Assembly (NCBI RefSeq): GCF_000143415.4 | Contig: NW_003314263.1 | Coordinates: forward strand, 533,114-597,113 | DNA length: 64,000 nt | Reading direction: 5' to 3' | Origin: Selaginella moellendorffii | Taxonomy: Eukaryota; Streptophyta; Lycopodiopsida; Selaginellales; Selaginellaceae | Shown: positions 22,730 to 33,739 of the stretch, piece by piece | How positions within the stretch are numbered: the first letter of the stretch is position 1 | Layout of the letters: the number at the start of each line of letters is the position of its first letter | Position numbers and translations under genes: made by a program | The notes under the pieces: generated by a model | Told to the model about the DNA's origin: nothing | The model's input: only the letters and a program-made list of their open reading frames with translations | Databases searched by the model: none

Positions 22730-22857
22730 ATCGAGAAACGCTGCTAGCCACCATGAATGTAACTTATGCTGGAACTTCGTCACTCTGGATAAGAAACCAA
22801 AGCTTGAGCTTGCTCGTGATTCTCTTTGTGATCAAAATCTAGCGAGCTTGGATCTGG

Positions 22858-24306
22858 TCAAGAACTTAAGCTGGCCAGCCACGGCAAGAGCTGCTCGTGC
22901 ACAAGCTCTGGCCCGTCGTCGTGAGGACAGTGTCCAACGTTTTGTAGCACTCGAAGCTTTACGTTTGGACGTGAGGATGGAAGGCTGGTAAAGTACTTGC
23001 CCACTGGTCCATCCACCGGAGTGAAAGGATCGGTGTCGCCCCATAGCACCAAGATCGGGCAGTGGATCTTGTCGATGAGAGCCATGGGAGTCGGGCCTGG
23101 AGGACCAGTTATGATCGAAACGAATGCTTCCAGAGCTCCTGGATCCTCCGCAGGCCTTCTGATAATCTGTGGAGGCGAAAGTTTGAGATAAACTCGAGAA
23201 GGAATCGAGTACCTCTATGAGTTCTTGGTCCACAGCTTCCTTGTTGACGTAAACTGACGATAGAAGAGTCTTAAGATTTTCCCTGTAGATTTGCAAAGCT
23301 TTAGAAAGTTTGCGCAGCCATGGTGAAGCTTACCTCGACTTCACTCGGTTGAAGAGACGAGAGGAGATTCCTGGTTGCTTGAGTAGCCAGTCTATGAGCG
23401 AAAGCAAGGGTGATGCTAGCTTCAAGCGCCAGTCATCCACCACTGCTTTGTTGTTCATTCCTCCAGCACAGTTTAAAAGCACTGCTCCTCGAATCAATCC
23501 TTCAGTGGCATCTAGAGAGAAAAAGAAGAGAAGATCCATGCAAGTTAGAGAGAGAGAGAGAGAACGATCAACTTACTCGCAGTAGCAGTAAGACATGCGA
23601 GACTGCCGATAGAATTTCCAACAAGAACAGTCGGAGCCGACTCCATAACATCTTTGATGAAATCTAGCAAAAGCTGCTCTACGGAACGCCGCACTGTAGC
23701 AAGTTCTTAGCACGATATCCAAAAAAGAAGAAACAAAACCAGCAAGAACACAAACCTCTCCCCATGTTTCCATTGTGTAAGAAAAGTTTGCCGGTTTCTC
23801 AGACGCGCCTAGTCCCAGAAGATCGATTGCGTAGACCGAATAGTTCTTCGCAAGAACAGGGATGTTTCTGCGACCAAATTCACGGATTTCACAAGCTAGA
23901 ATATCATCCAGAGAACCAATTACCTCCTGAAATGCCCGATAGAAGCCCCAAATCCATGGACGAGAAGAATCGCGGGGCCTCCACTCGAAACGAGAGCAGC
24001 GTAGTTGATCTTGTACAACCCCTTCCACTCCCAGACCTTGCACTGGCTGTAAATCTCTTCCATTCCCGGGCCGATGTCTCCAGGAGCGACCTCTTGCTGC
24101 TCCTCTCCACCGCCTGCCAGGGCAATTCCAATGCTCGCCTCCGGCAATCCAACAACGCTGCTGCTCGCGCTTGCTTCGCTTTCTTGAGACGACGATCCAG
24201 CTGCGCAACTCACGCGATTTCTGTAAGCAATGCGGCATCTTCCCCCCTGGATCGAAAATCTAGAAGAAGAAACGCTGAGAGAAGCGTTGAGGGCTATTGC
24301 CGCCAT
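22858..24306 (-). CDS. chloroplast alpha/beta hydrolase, CLD1-like (chlorophyll dephytylase family)
   Basis: A minus-strand multi-exon gene from ATG 24,306 to the stop at 22,858. After a Ser/Arg-rich transit peptide come VWEWKGLYKINYAALVSSG, ILLVHGFGASIGHFRR (oxyanion HG), YAIDLLGLGASEKPANFSYT, VLVGNSIGSLACLTATA (nucleophile Ser in GNSIG), AVLLNCAGGMNNKAVVDDWR, FVSIITGPPGPTPMALIDKI, LVLWGDTDPFTPVDGPVGKY (acid Asp) and VLQNVGHCPHDDGPELVHEQ (His). All triad residues are present. The pattern matches Arabidopsis CLD1 (At5g38520), which removes the phytol chain from chlorophyll during photosystem II turnover; close paralogues exist, so the substrate is an inference. A TTG codon at 24,312 also opens the frame, but ATG 24,306 is the start. 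Confidence 0.88.
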
Positions 24307-24390
24307 AGCCAAATTAACGTTAAGTTTCTAGGGTTCTTCATTTTCCCGCCATTTTCTTTCCTCTTTCTTCTAGGGCTTTAGCGAGCGGCT
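24307..24390. promoter_or_regulatory. 84-bp head-to-head promoter region (CLD1-like / PRIM1)
   Basis: Only 84 bases separate the two divergent ATGs, so both leaders and any core promoter must fit here or overlap the coding regions. It contains 'ctagggttcttc' and 'ctagggctttag', telo-box-like motifs on the strand facing PRIM1. No TATA box is visible. Confidence 0.7.
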
Positions 24391-26413
24391 ATGGCGGGTG
24401 AGTCGATTTCTCTGCGCGCCGCTGTTGACGACGACGAATGCAGGTGATCCGATGGAAATCGACGGATTCAAGCAACAGCAAGGGCAGGCGCTTTGCAATC
24501 CCGAGCTTTTGAGCCTCTATTACAGTGAGATTGTTCGTTCTAGTGTGCTAGCGCCTAAGCTGGATCGCGATTCTCCAGGACGGATTTTCCCTTTCGCTGA
24601 GATGTACAAGTGGCTATCGTATGGCAATGGTACGTTTCTAGACGATACCAGTCTAGATCTAACTTCGGTCGTCTTTTCGTAGATGGAAAGCATCCTTCTT
24701 GCGATTCTTCGTTTTTTGGGCGGAGAGAGTTCTCTTTCACTCTGGAGAACGACATTTATTTGCGGTACATGTCTTTCCGCGATGCGTCGGAATTTGAAGC
24801 TACTGTGTGTGAAAAGCGTCCTCAAAAAATTGATATTGGAGCGGTTTACAGTGTGGATGTAAGTTCCTGGTTGTGTTTTTTTTCTTTCTTTCCTAACACT
24901 TTTTTCCTCGCAGCCTGCCAAGCGCTTAGCGTATGCCAACGTTTCCAATGATAGAGTTTTTGCTCCCGTCGAGAAGGAATTGGTATTTGATGTTGTGAGT
25001 GCCAGAACTTCTATATATAAGGGTCAGAAACTCACCACGCTTGCAGGACATGACAGACTACGATGACATTCGAAACTGTTGTTCTGGAGCCGACATTTGT
25101 TTGAAGTGCTGGCCGCTCATGACAATAGCTATCAAAGTTGTTGATTCGACTTTGCGAGGTAGCGGTCGTCTGATTTTGGTTGAATGCTCATTGGTTTCTG
25201 GCGCCTAGAGGACTTCGGGTTTGATCACATCCTATGGGTATATAGTGGACGACGAGGAGTACACTGCTGGGTGTGTGACGCACGAGCTCGCAAGCTGACT
25301 AATGAGCAAAGAGCGTCCATTGCTGACTACTTTCGAGTTTATAAGGTTTGAGATTTAATTCTTTAGTCGTGAGGATCTGACTTCGTGAAAAGGGTAACGA
25401 GAATAACAACAGGAAGGTGTCCTTGCCTACACATCTTCATCCATTTCTAGCGTATGTGTCTCGTTCTTTTTTGTTAGTTATTGATTCGACAATGGACATG
25501 ACAGGAGAACTTATTCACAGTTTTTGAGTCGCTATTTTGACGAAGAAATCCTGATAAAGCAGAGTTTGCTGCATCCTCAAGAGAATGCTGACAAGGTTCT
25601 TAAGCTGCTCTCTGGTGAAGGTATGTCAATGCAGTATATGTCTAGCGTTTATTCCGAGCTTCCAGTTCAATTGGAGGAGAAAAAGCGTAATAATACATTG
25701 CTCCCTGACAAGATAAATAGACAGCGCTGGGCAGATTTACAGAGGAAGCTCATGCAGAAGCGAGGTATTCAAAGAGAGCTTGTATTTACTTATACGTACC
25801 CAAGACTGGACCTGGAGGTGAGGGAACAACTTTAAGTTATTTCCCCTCTTGTTTTGCTCACTGTTGTATAACAGGTAACTAAGAAAATGAATCATCTGCT
25901 AAAGGCGCCTTTCTGCATCCATCCAAAGACTGGTAATGCATGGCTTACCATCTTAAACTGTTTTATCACTTGTCAGTTGTGGTGTAGGACGCGTCTGCGT
26001 GCCTATCGATCCTGCAGACTGCGACAATTTTGATCCAACGACTGTCCCGACATTGCCAGAGGTACTGGTCTTCAGATTAAAACATGTAAATTCTAGTTTT
26101 TCTTCTGTTTCCAGCTGCTCAATGATCTAAACAACGGCGATGCGCGTCCAGTATCCAAAGGTACCGGCTCTTTCTTTTTAAGTTCTCACATTTTCCTGTA
26201 CAGATTGGGAACGCACGTCCCTTGCCAAGTCAATTCGCTTCTTCAAGTCGTCCTTCCTCGAGCCTCTTCTCAAGGAATGCAGAGTAAGTTTTTCTTTTTT
26301 TTTTTCCGCAACAGGTTTGAAATTCCTGGCCGTGCAAAATGCAGTGTCAGCTGGAAGCAAGCCATCACAAGAAGCTGCAAGAAATGTCGGCAAGACCAAA
26401 CTTTACCTGGTAG
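24391..26413 (+). CDS. PRIM1: DNA primase small (catalytic) subunit
   Basis: Many short exons. Exon 1 is only seven bases (24391-24397, ATGGCGG), followed by exon 2 from 24,444. Family blocks in order: [75 protein letters not shown] (catalytic Asp pair in DMTDYD), [104 protein letters not shown]. It synthesises RNA primers with the large primase subunit and polymerase alpha. The last acceptor is placed at the ATGCAG before TGTCAG (about 26,343), giving an end of FTW. The nearer acceptor would stop at once. Confidence 0.93.
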
Positions 26414-26634
26414 TTTTTAAATGAAAGCAATGTAACCTTTCATTCATGGTAAGAATAAAAGCTATTGTTCATCAATGTGTTTGGATTTAACGTTGTGATA
26501 TTTTAGGGCCTTGGCTTTCGAGCCTGTCTTCTCACTGTTCGCTGTGTCTACTGTAGTTCTTTTCGGCTTGCATTAGCAGGTCTCGTTTTGCTTCTCACCT
26601 TGTGTGACAGTTTGCCGTCTTCGTGTCTCTAGAA

Positions 26635-28777
26635 ATGGGGGAAGCGAACATTGGCCTCAAGCCAATAGACGCGGAAGAATTTCGCAAGCATGCTCACGAG
26701 ATGGTGGACTTCATTGCAGATTATTACCGTGATATTGAGAGCTTTCCCGTTCGCAGTCAAGTCTCTGTACGTTTTTCCTTCTTCCTCCAATTTCTAATTT
26801 GCCTGACACTTGATTTATTGAGCAGCCTGGATACTTGAAAACTTTGTTGCCTCCGGCTGCGCCTGAAGATCCCGAAACGCTGGAGGAAGTTTTTGCCGGT
26901 ATGTTCTTTTTCCAAGCGCAATAAAATGCCGAGTTTCCTTCCTTTCAGATATTCAGAGCAAGGCAAAGCCCGAATTTTTTCGGATATTATCCGTCCAACA
27001 GTAGCACGGCAGGGCTCTTGGGGGAAATGTTAAGTGCTGGATTGAACATTGTTGGATTTAGCTGGATAACTTCGCCGGCGGCGACAGAGCTGGAGACCAT
27101 TGTTCTTGACTGGCTTGCAAAGCTGTTGAAACTTCCCGACGAGTTTCTATTTGGAGGTATGGTGGAAATTTTAGATTATAAGATCATTATTCTTACACTT
27201 TACAATGCAGGTAATGGCGGCGGAGTGATTCAAGGGACTGCTAGTGAGGCAGTTGCTGTGGTGCTACTCGCTGCTCGAACTCGAGCCATTTCAGGAAACA
27301 AGAGAAAAGGTTTGTCGGAAGCGGAGATTCTTTCAAAGCTGGCGGTGTATACGTCAGATCAAACTCATTCCTGTCTGCAAAAAGGATGTGTGGTACGCCA
27401 TTTCAAGCTTCTAGTCCTTTCAATCCGTGATAACCTCTTCGTGTTTGTTGTACAGATTGCTGGGATTCCTCTTGAAAATCTAGTGATTGTTCCAACTGAT
27501 AGCTCAACAAATTATGCAGTATCACCAGCTGCGATGAGACAAGCACTTGAGGATGGCGTCAAGCAGGGACTTTTGCCATTCTTCCTTTGCGGGACTGTGA
27601 GTTCGTGCAACTAGCTTGTCTCCCTCCTTACGCCTGTTATGTTCTTTCCTAGGTGGGAACTACATCATCTTCGGCCGTGGATCCATTGTCTGCTTTAGGA
27701 GATATTGCAAAGGTATAGCTCTTTTCTTTTCAATTTCTATCGATCTCAAAATGCAAGAATGTTACCAGGATTTTGGAATGTGGTTCCACGTTGACGCTGC
27801 CTACGCTGGCTCTGCGTGCATCTGCCCAGAGTTTCGGCATCACCTGGATGGAGTTGAGAAAGCAGATTCGTTTAACATGAACGCACATAAGTGGCTGCTT
27901 ACAAACTTCGATTGTTCTGCTCTTTGGGTGAAGGTAAAGTGGTGTTCATTCATTTTCCAAGAGTTCTTATACCTTTTGCTTTTCTCGATAGGAATCCAGC
28001 CATCTGGTGTCAGCTCTTTCTACAACACCTGAGTTCTTGCGTAACAAGGTAGCGCATATCTTTCTCACTTTCGTGTTTAAGTTTCCTTTTCCTTTCTTTG
28101 TTGTTCCAGGCATCTGATTTAAATCAAGTTGTCGACTACAAAGACTGGCAGATACCTCTCGGCAGAAGATTCAGGTTCTAGTCTTCCGTTTTTCCCTTTA
28201 AAATCAAATCCTTAGGAAACATTGTAAAACAGGTCGTTGAAGCTGTGGTTTGTCATGCGCATGAATGGCGCTTCTGGATTACGGAGCTACATAAGGAACC
28301 ATGTCCGCCTTGCAAAGCGCTTCGAAGGCTTCGTGCGTGAAGACCCACGCTTCCAAGTAAGGCACACGTTCTATTCTTCAAACACGCTGGCACCATTTTG
28401 CAGCTTCTAGTTCCTCGCACATTCGGCTTGATTTGCTTCAGGCTAAAGCCAGAAAGCGATGATCCGGACAACGGACGCACTCTAAACTCGACGCTTCTGG
28501 AGACTGTCAATTCCAGCGGAAGAATGTTTATCACTCACACGGTAAGCCAGCAAAACTATCGCGAATCCGAGCTCTCTTCTCAAAGTTATACTTGCCTGAA
28601 TAGGTGCTCTCGGGCGTCTACACGCTGAGGATGGCCATCGGCGCTCCACTCACGCAAGACAAGCACGTAGACGCTGCGTGGAAGCTCATCCAAGAAGAAG
28701 CCACCACCCTCTTTGAGATAAACTTGGTTAAGGGCCCTTCGCATATTCTTGCGAATAATCTTTGTTCCGAAATTTAA
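26635..28777 (+). CDS. aromatic L-amino-acid decarboxylase-like gene with a damaging deletion
   Basis: A multi-exon group II PLP decarboxylase gene from ATG 26,635 to TAA 28,777. Landmarks: [151 protein letters not shown] (PLP Lys in HKW), [20 protein letters not shown] and [11 protein letters not shown]. Plants use such enzymes to make tyramine, tryptamine or phenylacetaldehyde; the substrate is not determined here. In exon 3 (about 26,950) the conserved PG-THW stretch before QSPNF is missing. The loss fits a 23-bp deletion that shifts frame. A GAG acceptor 10 bases downstream could restore frame but still lacks the segment. Likely inactive or recently broken. Confidence 0.85.
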
Positions 28778-28838
28778 AAGACTTGGTTTAGGGTTTAGGT
28801 GCTTCGGATATGCTTGCGAATAATCTTTGTTTTTAGTA
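28722..28838 (+). repeat. two-copy tandem duplication across the decarboxylase stop codon
   Basis: A unit of about 59 bp beginning 'acttggttaaggg'/'acttggtttaggg' and containing 'cttgcgaataatctttgtt' occurs twice in tandem. The first copy encodes the last residues and stop of the decarboxylase; the second lies in the 3' UTR. Confidence 0.75.
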
Positions 28839-28879
28839 TATTCTCTGATATTTGGATATGATCTGGGCCATTGATTCTA

Positions 28880-29060
28880 GGGTTCCTCGTGGTTTTGCGG
28901 CGATAGACTAGAGTCACTCAAGCGCCTCGTGTCCATGGCGCATTTTGAGCGCTGAAAGTCGCCAAGATCGATGTCTTCCACGGGATACCAGCAGCGCTGA
29001 TGATCCTTTCCATCAGCTTTGTCAAATTTCTCGTGCCACATCTGTGAAGAATGATCCGAA
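28880..29060 (-). other. possible unassigned exon or 3' region downstream of ATG11
   Basis: The minus strand has an acceptor-like 'cattcttcacag' at about 29,042. An open stretch follows with MWHEKFDKADGKDHQRCWYP, then VEDIDLGDF, closing at about 28,880. I do not recognise it. It lies between the ATG11 stop and the decarboxylase end and may simply be ATG11 3' sequence. Confidence 0.25.
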
Positions 29061-29112
29061 GAATGATCTATTCCAATCGTGTTAGATAAATGTTTGCTAA
29101 GTGTAACGCTAT

Positions 29113-32100
29113 TTACAGATCAAGGCCCGGCACCATCGCCACCGTCACGACCCAATACTCGGTTCCCACGGGCAGCTCATACGAGTTTGCTCGATGCCTC
29201 CCCATCACCGACGAGGAAGAAGAAGCTCCTCCCTCCAAGATCGAGAAGCTGGAGGAGCTAGCACCGGGCGGCGCTGCGACGGTGTGGTGCTCGATGTGGA
29301 CGATCTGGCCGACTATATACTTCCGCCGCTGCTCGTTCTTGCCGTGGAACAGCGCGATGGATTCCTCCGATAGAAAATAGTTTGGGCAGTTCCGGTTGAG
29401 CGCTTCGTAGTGACCAGCCGCGTTTGGAGCGAAGAGTGCCAGCTCGTGGACCTCGAATCGTGTCAGGCAGATCTTCTCCTTGCTAGCCTGCAAGGTTTCC
29501 ACAGAGTCTCCCAAGGTGTCAAGAACCAAAAAAAAAAACGGGTTTTTCTTTAGAAAAAATCTCCAGCCATTCTCTCTAAGTCGTCTAGAGTAAGTACCTG
29601 TTTCTCAAGTTTACACTTTGCGAAGAGGCTCTTGGCCATCTCGGCTTTGTTCTCCACCTCCTTCCTCAGCTGGCTCTGCGAGCTCTCCGCAAGCTTGACG
29701 CGCTCGGCGAGCTCGGCGCGCTGCTGAGCCAGAAACGTCACCCTGTCCGCTAGGATGCTGATAAACGATCGAAACTCCGCTCCCACATCGTCTCCACCAT
29801 CACTGCCAAAGAACTAACTTAGCAAGCCTTCCAAAGAACTAACTTAGCAAACTTTCCAAAGCGCGGACGAACGACTTACCTCGGCAGTGAAGCGGACAAG
29901 GAGCGTAGAGAGTCCATGAAACCGGCAGGGCCACCGGCCGGAGAGGCAATGCAGCTCCTCAGCCTCTCCAGCAAGCCGCGAAGCTTGACGCTGGAGGCGC
30001 GAAGAACGTTGTACTCGGACGCTCGGCGGTCGGCCGCGCAGAGGTGGATTTGCGCCTCCTCCCGTGCCTCGTGAAGCCTATTCTCCAGATGCGCAGAGTT
30101 CATCTGACACTGCCTGAGTAGCTCCGCGCTCGTCTCAAGCTCTTCTCGAAGCCTCACCACCTCTGAAAGCACGGGCTCGTCCGCCGGCCACTCCCTCGTC
30201 TGTGAGAACACGTCCTTGACTGGATGCTGGTTCTTCGCTTCCTCGGACTGTGCGCTACTGTCTTCCTGTCCCGTGGCACCATCCATCGGCTCCACCGCTG
30301 CTCCAGTGATAGCCGAGTTATCCGACTCTTCCCTGCGTTGATCTTCACTCGACACCATCGTATCCAAGTCGGTTCTCTCACGTTCCTCTTGCTCCCTCAG
30401 CCTGTCTTCCAGCTCTCGGATCCGGGACTCGTATGAACTACACCGGCCCTCCTTCTCGGTTATGATTCTGTGCAAGTGTTTGGCATGCTCGTCTTTCAGC
30501 CTCAGAGCCTCGGCAGTTCTCTCGGCCGAGCTCAAGTTCCCACGTATCTCTTGGTCCTCGGCATCCCCCAGGATGTCTGGCTGAAAGCCGGGGTCGATGC
30601 TGCAGATAAATGCGATGGACGCTGCTAACTGAGCTCTCAGCCTGGCATTCTCGACCTCCAACTTACTCGTGCCAGATATCTCGTCAGTGCAAAAGTCTTC
30701 CTTTCCTTCTGGATCACCCCAGTCGTCCGCCGGAGAATCAGCCTTGAGTGACCCTGTTACCTGATAAGGAGCATACTTCTCCACATCCGCCAAGTCGATG
30801 TCCAGTAAGTTGGAGTCGAAAGACGCGAGGTTGATGAGGAACTGACTGGGAACCTCAAGCAGTCCCATTTGCGATAAAAGCTCTCGAGGCAAAGCAGCCG
30901 TGTGCGTTTGTAGAAACTCTTCCCTGCGGACCACCTCTTTCTCCCTCTTGGCGGCCATCCTCTCTGCGAGTTGCCCGGCCTGCCCGAGGTAGAGCTTCAT
31001 ATAAGACTTCCTCCTCACGACCTCGGCGAGGCAAGCCTTGTAAGAACTCCCGACCCTGCGGAACTGCTTGAGCATCTCAAAGTTCTCGTCCTGGCGAGCC
31101 ATGACTTCCCGGAACCCGGATATCTGGTTCCTCGTCAACTTTATACTGGCCTGGAGCGACGCCACGCTCTGCATCCTCTGGTGGACGCACAGCGTCATCG
31201 CGTTCTTCCCCACGACCAGCTGCTGGAGAAGCTTTGCGAGCTCGGCATCGCAGTCCTCCATTCTCGGCAAGTGACTCTTGACCTGCACATCATGCATCGG
31301 GCCGAGAGCCAACAGTGCGTCCTGAACTTGCATGGATGAATACCTTCCGTCGGAGTAGTCATCGCTCAGCCTCTTCACCTTGGTCACATCCTTCCTGGAA
31401 AGAAAAGAAGCAAGATCATTTCAACTTCCACTAGAAACTTCATAAAAAACTCTTTTTCTTACCTCAACGACTGAAGGATCGTCGACTGTTCATCGATAAA
31501 CCTTGCGTGCAATCCAAGAGTCCGCTCCAGATTCTCCAAGCTCACCGCGGATGGCTCCTCGAGAAAGTCTTCCACCCTCCGCTTCAAGCCCGAGTACTCG
31601 GACGCCAGCCCGGCCACCTTCGTGCAGAGCTGCTTGTGATACACGCCACAGTCGTCGGCCGACTTGCGCAAGCTCCCTTCCTTGACGCAATCCAAGAGAG
31701 TGTACCGTGTCTCCGTCCTGAGGGCCGGATGGAGCTTGCAAGCACGCAATCTCTCGATATCCTTGCCCAAGTTTGCCAGAACCTCCGTGTGCTGCTGGCT
31801 CTGCCGCTGGAAATCCTCCACAAACTCGCCATAGACGTGCTGGATGCTGCGGTAGTGCTGCTCCATGCTTCGCCGGACAGTCTCTAGCGCCATGTCCTGG
31901 ACACGAATCTCTCGAGCGAGCTTGTGGCATGCATCGAGCTTCTTCTGGCTAGCGCTCAAGATGGCGTGACCCTTCTGGAAGTTATACCGGAATTGCCTCT
32001 CGGAAGAAACCAAAGGAGAGGAGCTTCCACTCCTCTCGGCCGCTGGAGCCTCCGGAAGAACTGGCACGACATTCTCTGGAGCTCCCTGCTGTGGCGGCAG

Positions 32101-32343
32101 CGGCGAATTCGGCGCTAGTCGCTGGCGATTGAAGAGGAAGATCGGCCTCTCGTCGTCTGGGAGGCGGTAGAATCCCAGTGACCTGTGTGAATCCAAGCGG
32201 GCATCGCCGGAGAAGAGGAGCTGGTCTTGCCTGAGCACGCCGGTGAGCGACGCCAAGACATCCTGGATTTCTTCCACCCTCGTCCCCGCCTGGCAGTCCT
32301 CCAGCTCGAAGGACTGGCCGCTCTCGGCGACATGGATCATCAT
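29113..32343 (-). CDS. ATG11: autophagy-related protein 11 (ATG11)
   Basis: Four exons: 32343-31463, 31394-29880, 29802-29598 and 29487-29113, about 991 residues. An N-terminal ubiquitin-like part (IHVAESGQSFELED, LLFSGDARLD, FLFNRQRL) leads into the ATG17-like scaffold (ERQFRYNFQKGHAI, LANLGKDIERLRACKLHPAL, ARFIDEQSTILQSLRKDVTK, DALLALGPMHDV, CLAEVVRRKSYMKLYLGQAG, ADVEKYAPYQV), long coiled coils, and the C-terminal ATG11 (claw) domain (QASKEKICLTRFEVHELALF, YEALNRNCPNYFLSEESIAL, YIVGQIVHIEH, LPVGTEYWVVTVAMVPG). In plants ATG11 scaffolds the ATG1-ATG13 kinase complex and selective autophagy. The frame is open to a TTG at 32,391, but the first ATG is 32,343. The intron 29,803-29,879 holds a ~28-bp tandem repeat. 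Arabidopsis ATG11 is somewhat longer (~1,150). Confidence 0.94.
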
Positions 32344-32635
32344 CGTTGGCGATGGAAATTTTGCCCTTTCACATTCCTCGCCCTCTTCCAAGAGCGCGAT
32401 CGATCGATGGAGCGAGGAGAGGAGACGAGGAAGCGTGGATCACTGCCACACGCGTCCTAAATGCTTACTTGAATTGCGCCCGCGGGGAAAGCAAGGATTT
32501 CTCCACTCGAGGACGCCGCCCTAACTGAAGCCCTCGCTGGTTTATAGGGTTTAGATGCTTCCAAACTTACAATCCTTGGGTACAATTAGCCCCTTAATAT
32601 AGTGGTTGTGCGTAACCACTAATTAGAAGTCCTCC

Positions 32636-32930
32636 ATGGCTTCTCGCGATCATGCTCGGTGCTCTTTTCCATGCAAGCCAAGCTTACACTGCTGTTCAAA
32701 GGCGCAAGCACAAAGATCTATCGCACAGTTTTCCGGATTGCTTGTTGTGATTCATGGACGCTAAAGAACGAGTTTACCGAGAACTACGAGCTTGTAAAGG
32801 GAGCACTAGCAAAACTGGGCAATGAGGATGAGGGCCCGTTTCTCTGTGAAGCCCACGAGCCAGGAGCACTGCCCAAGCTCTTCAAGGCCATGTCATCCCT
32901 CGGCCAAAGTGGTGGTGCTGCCATTTGAGA
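32636..32930 (+). pseudogene. tau-class GST pseudogene
   Basis: It starts like the intact GST at 39,165 (atggcttctcgcgatca) and ends with the same C-terminal stretch (YELVKGALAKLGNEDEGPF, then SLGQSGGAA in place of HPSAKVALP). The G-site half and most of the middle are deleted and frames are broken. It lies between the ATG11 start and the young gypsy element; 32,931-33,257 is AT-rich and empty. Confidence 0.85.
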
Positions 32931-33257
32931 CCTTTAGGGACTTTCTCTTATGTGTCAATGGCTTCTGTTATATAGCTCGAATTTTTTTTATATTAACACT
33001 CTTTCCTATTATCATTACAAATGCATAATACATTTCATTTATAATTTTTGAACTGATTCTTCTAGAATTTCAACACTTAAATTGCACTTTTATAGAGTCG
33101 AAAGTATATTTTTTTAATATACAGAGAACACAATTTCACATTGAAAAACTATAACCACTAGCAACGTTCTTAAAGATTTTTGATAATAATTATATTTTAT
33201 AAATATTTCTATAAGTTCTTTTTTTTCAATTTTTGCTATGTAAAATACATTTAGTAT

Positions 33258-33431
33258 TGTGAGTGCATGGAATATGGAAAGGGAATACAGAAATGTGCAT
33301 ATCAATTAGCCCAAAAACCCTAGCTTATATACAAGAGCGAGTGGTCTGGATTGAAACCAATCCGACGGCTACCAAAATCCACTACGCTAATATTAGTATA
33401 CGGCATCGTAGCCGTACACTTGGCCCTCACA
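33258..33431 (-). repeat. 3' LTR of gypsy element
   Basis: 174 bp. It contains a minus-strand TATATAAG at 33,324-33,331, next to GCTAGGGTTTTTGG, a telo-box-like motif. This is probably the core promoter in the corresponding 5' LTR. Confidence 0.9.
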
Positions 33432-33463
33432 TCATCCCCTCCTCTCGGAATAATGGAAGGCCG

Positions 33464-33739
33464 TCAGGGTTCTCTTGTAGATGGGCCGGGATCTGGAGGA
33501 ACGTCAGGAGGAGGCATTGGTGGATCTGTAGACGGTATTAACTGCTCCTGATCCCTTTGTATGAAGCGTTTTAACCGCTGCACATGCACAATCTCCGGAG
33601 GATCGGCCTGCTGAACGTCATGCCGAACCTCATAAACTTGTGGTCCAACTTGCCGCAACACCCGATACGGTCCTTTCCACTGCGCAAGGAGCCCCTTAGA
33701 TAAACCACGTACCGTAAGATGGGGAAAACAGATTAACAC
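33464..33739 (-). pseudogene. detached integrase C-terminal (GPY/F) part
   Basis: The frame LAQWKGPYRVLRQVGPQVYE, then VRHDVQQADPPEIVHVQRLK, is the GPY/F module that normally ends the gypsy integrase. It is in a different frame from pol because about 10 bases are missing at ~33,742 relative to the decayed copy at 40.77 kb. Pol therefore stops at 33,733. Confidence 0.8.

Noticed and set aside
30971-31339. Open frames on the plus strand across ATG11
   Set aside because: They are antisense shadows of well-conserved ATG11 coding sequence.
32344-32391. Upstream extension of ATG11 to codon 32,391
   Set aside because: That codon is TTG; the first ATG is 32,343, and the added residues are not conserved.
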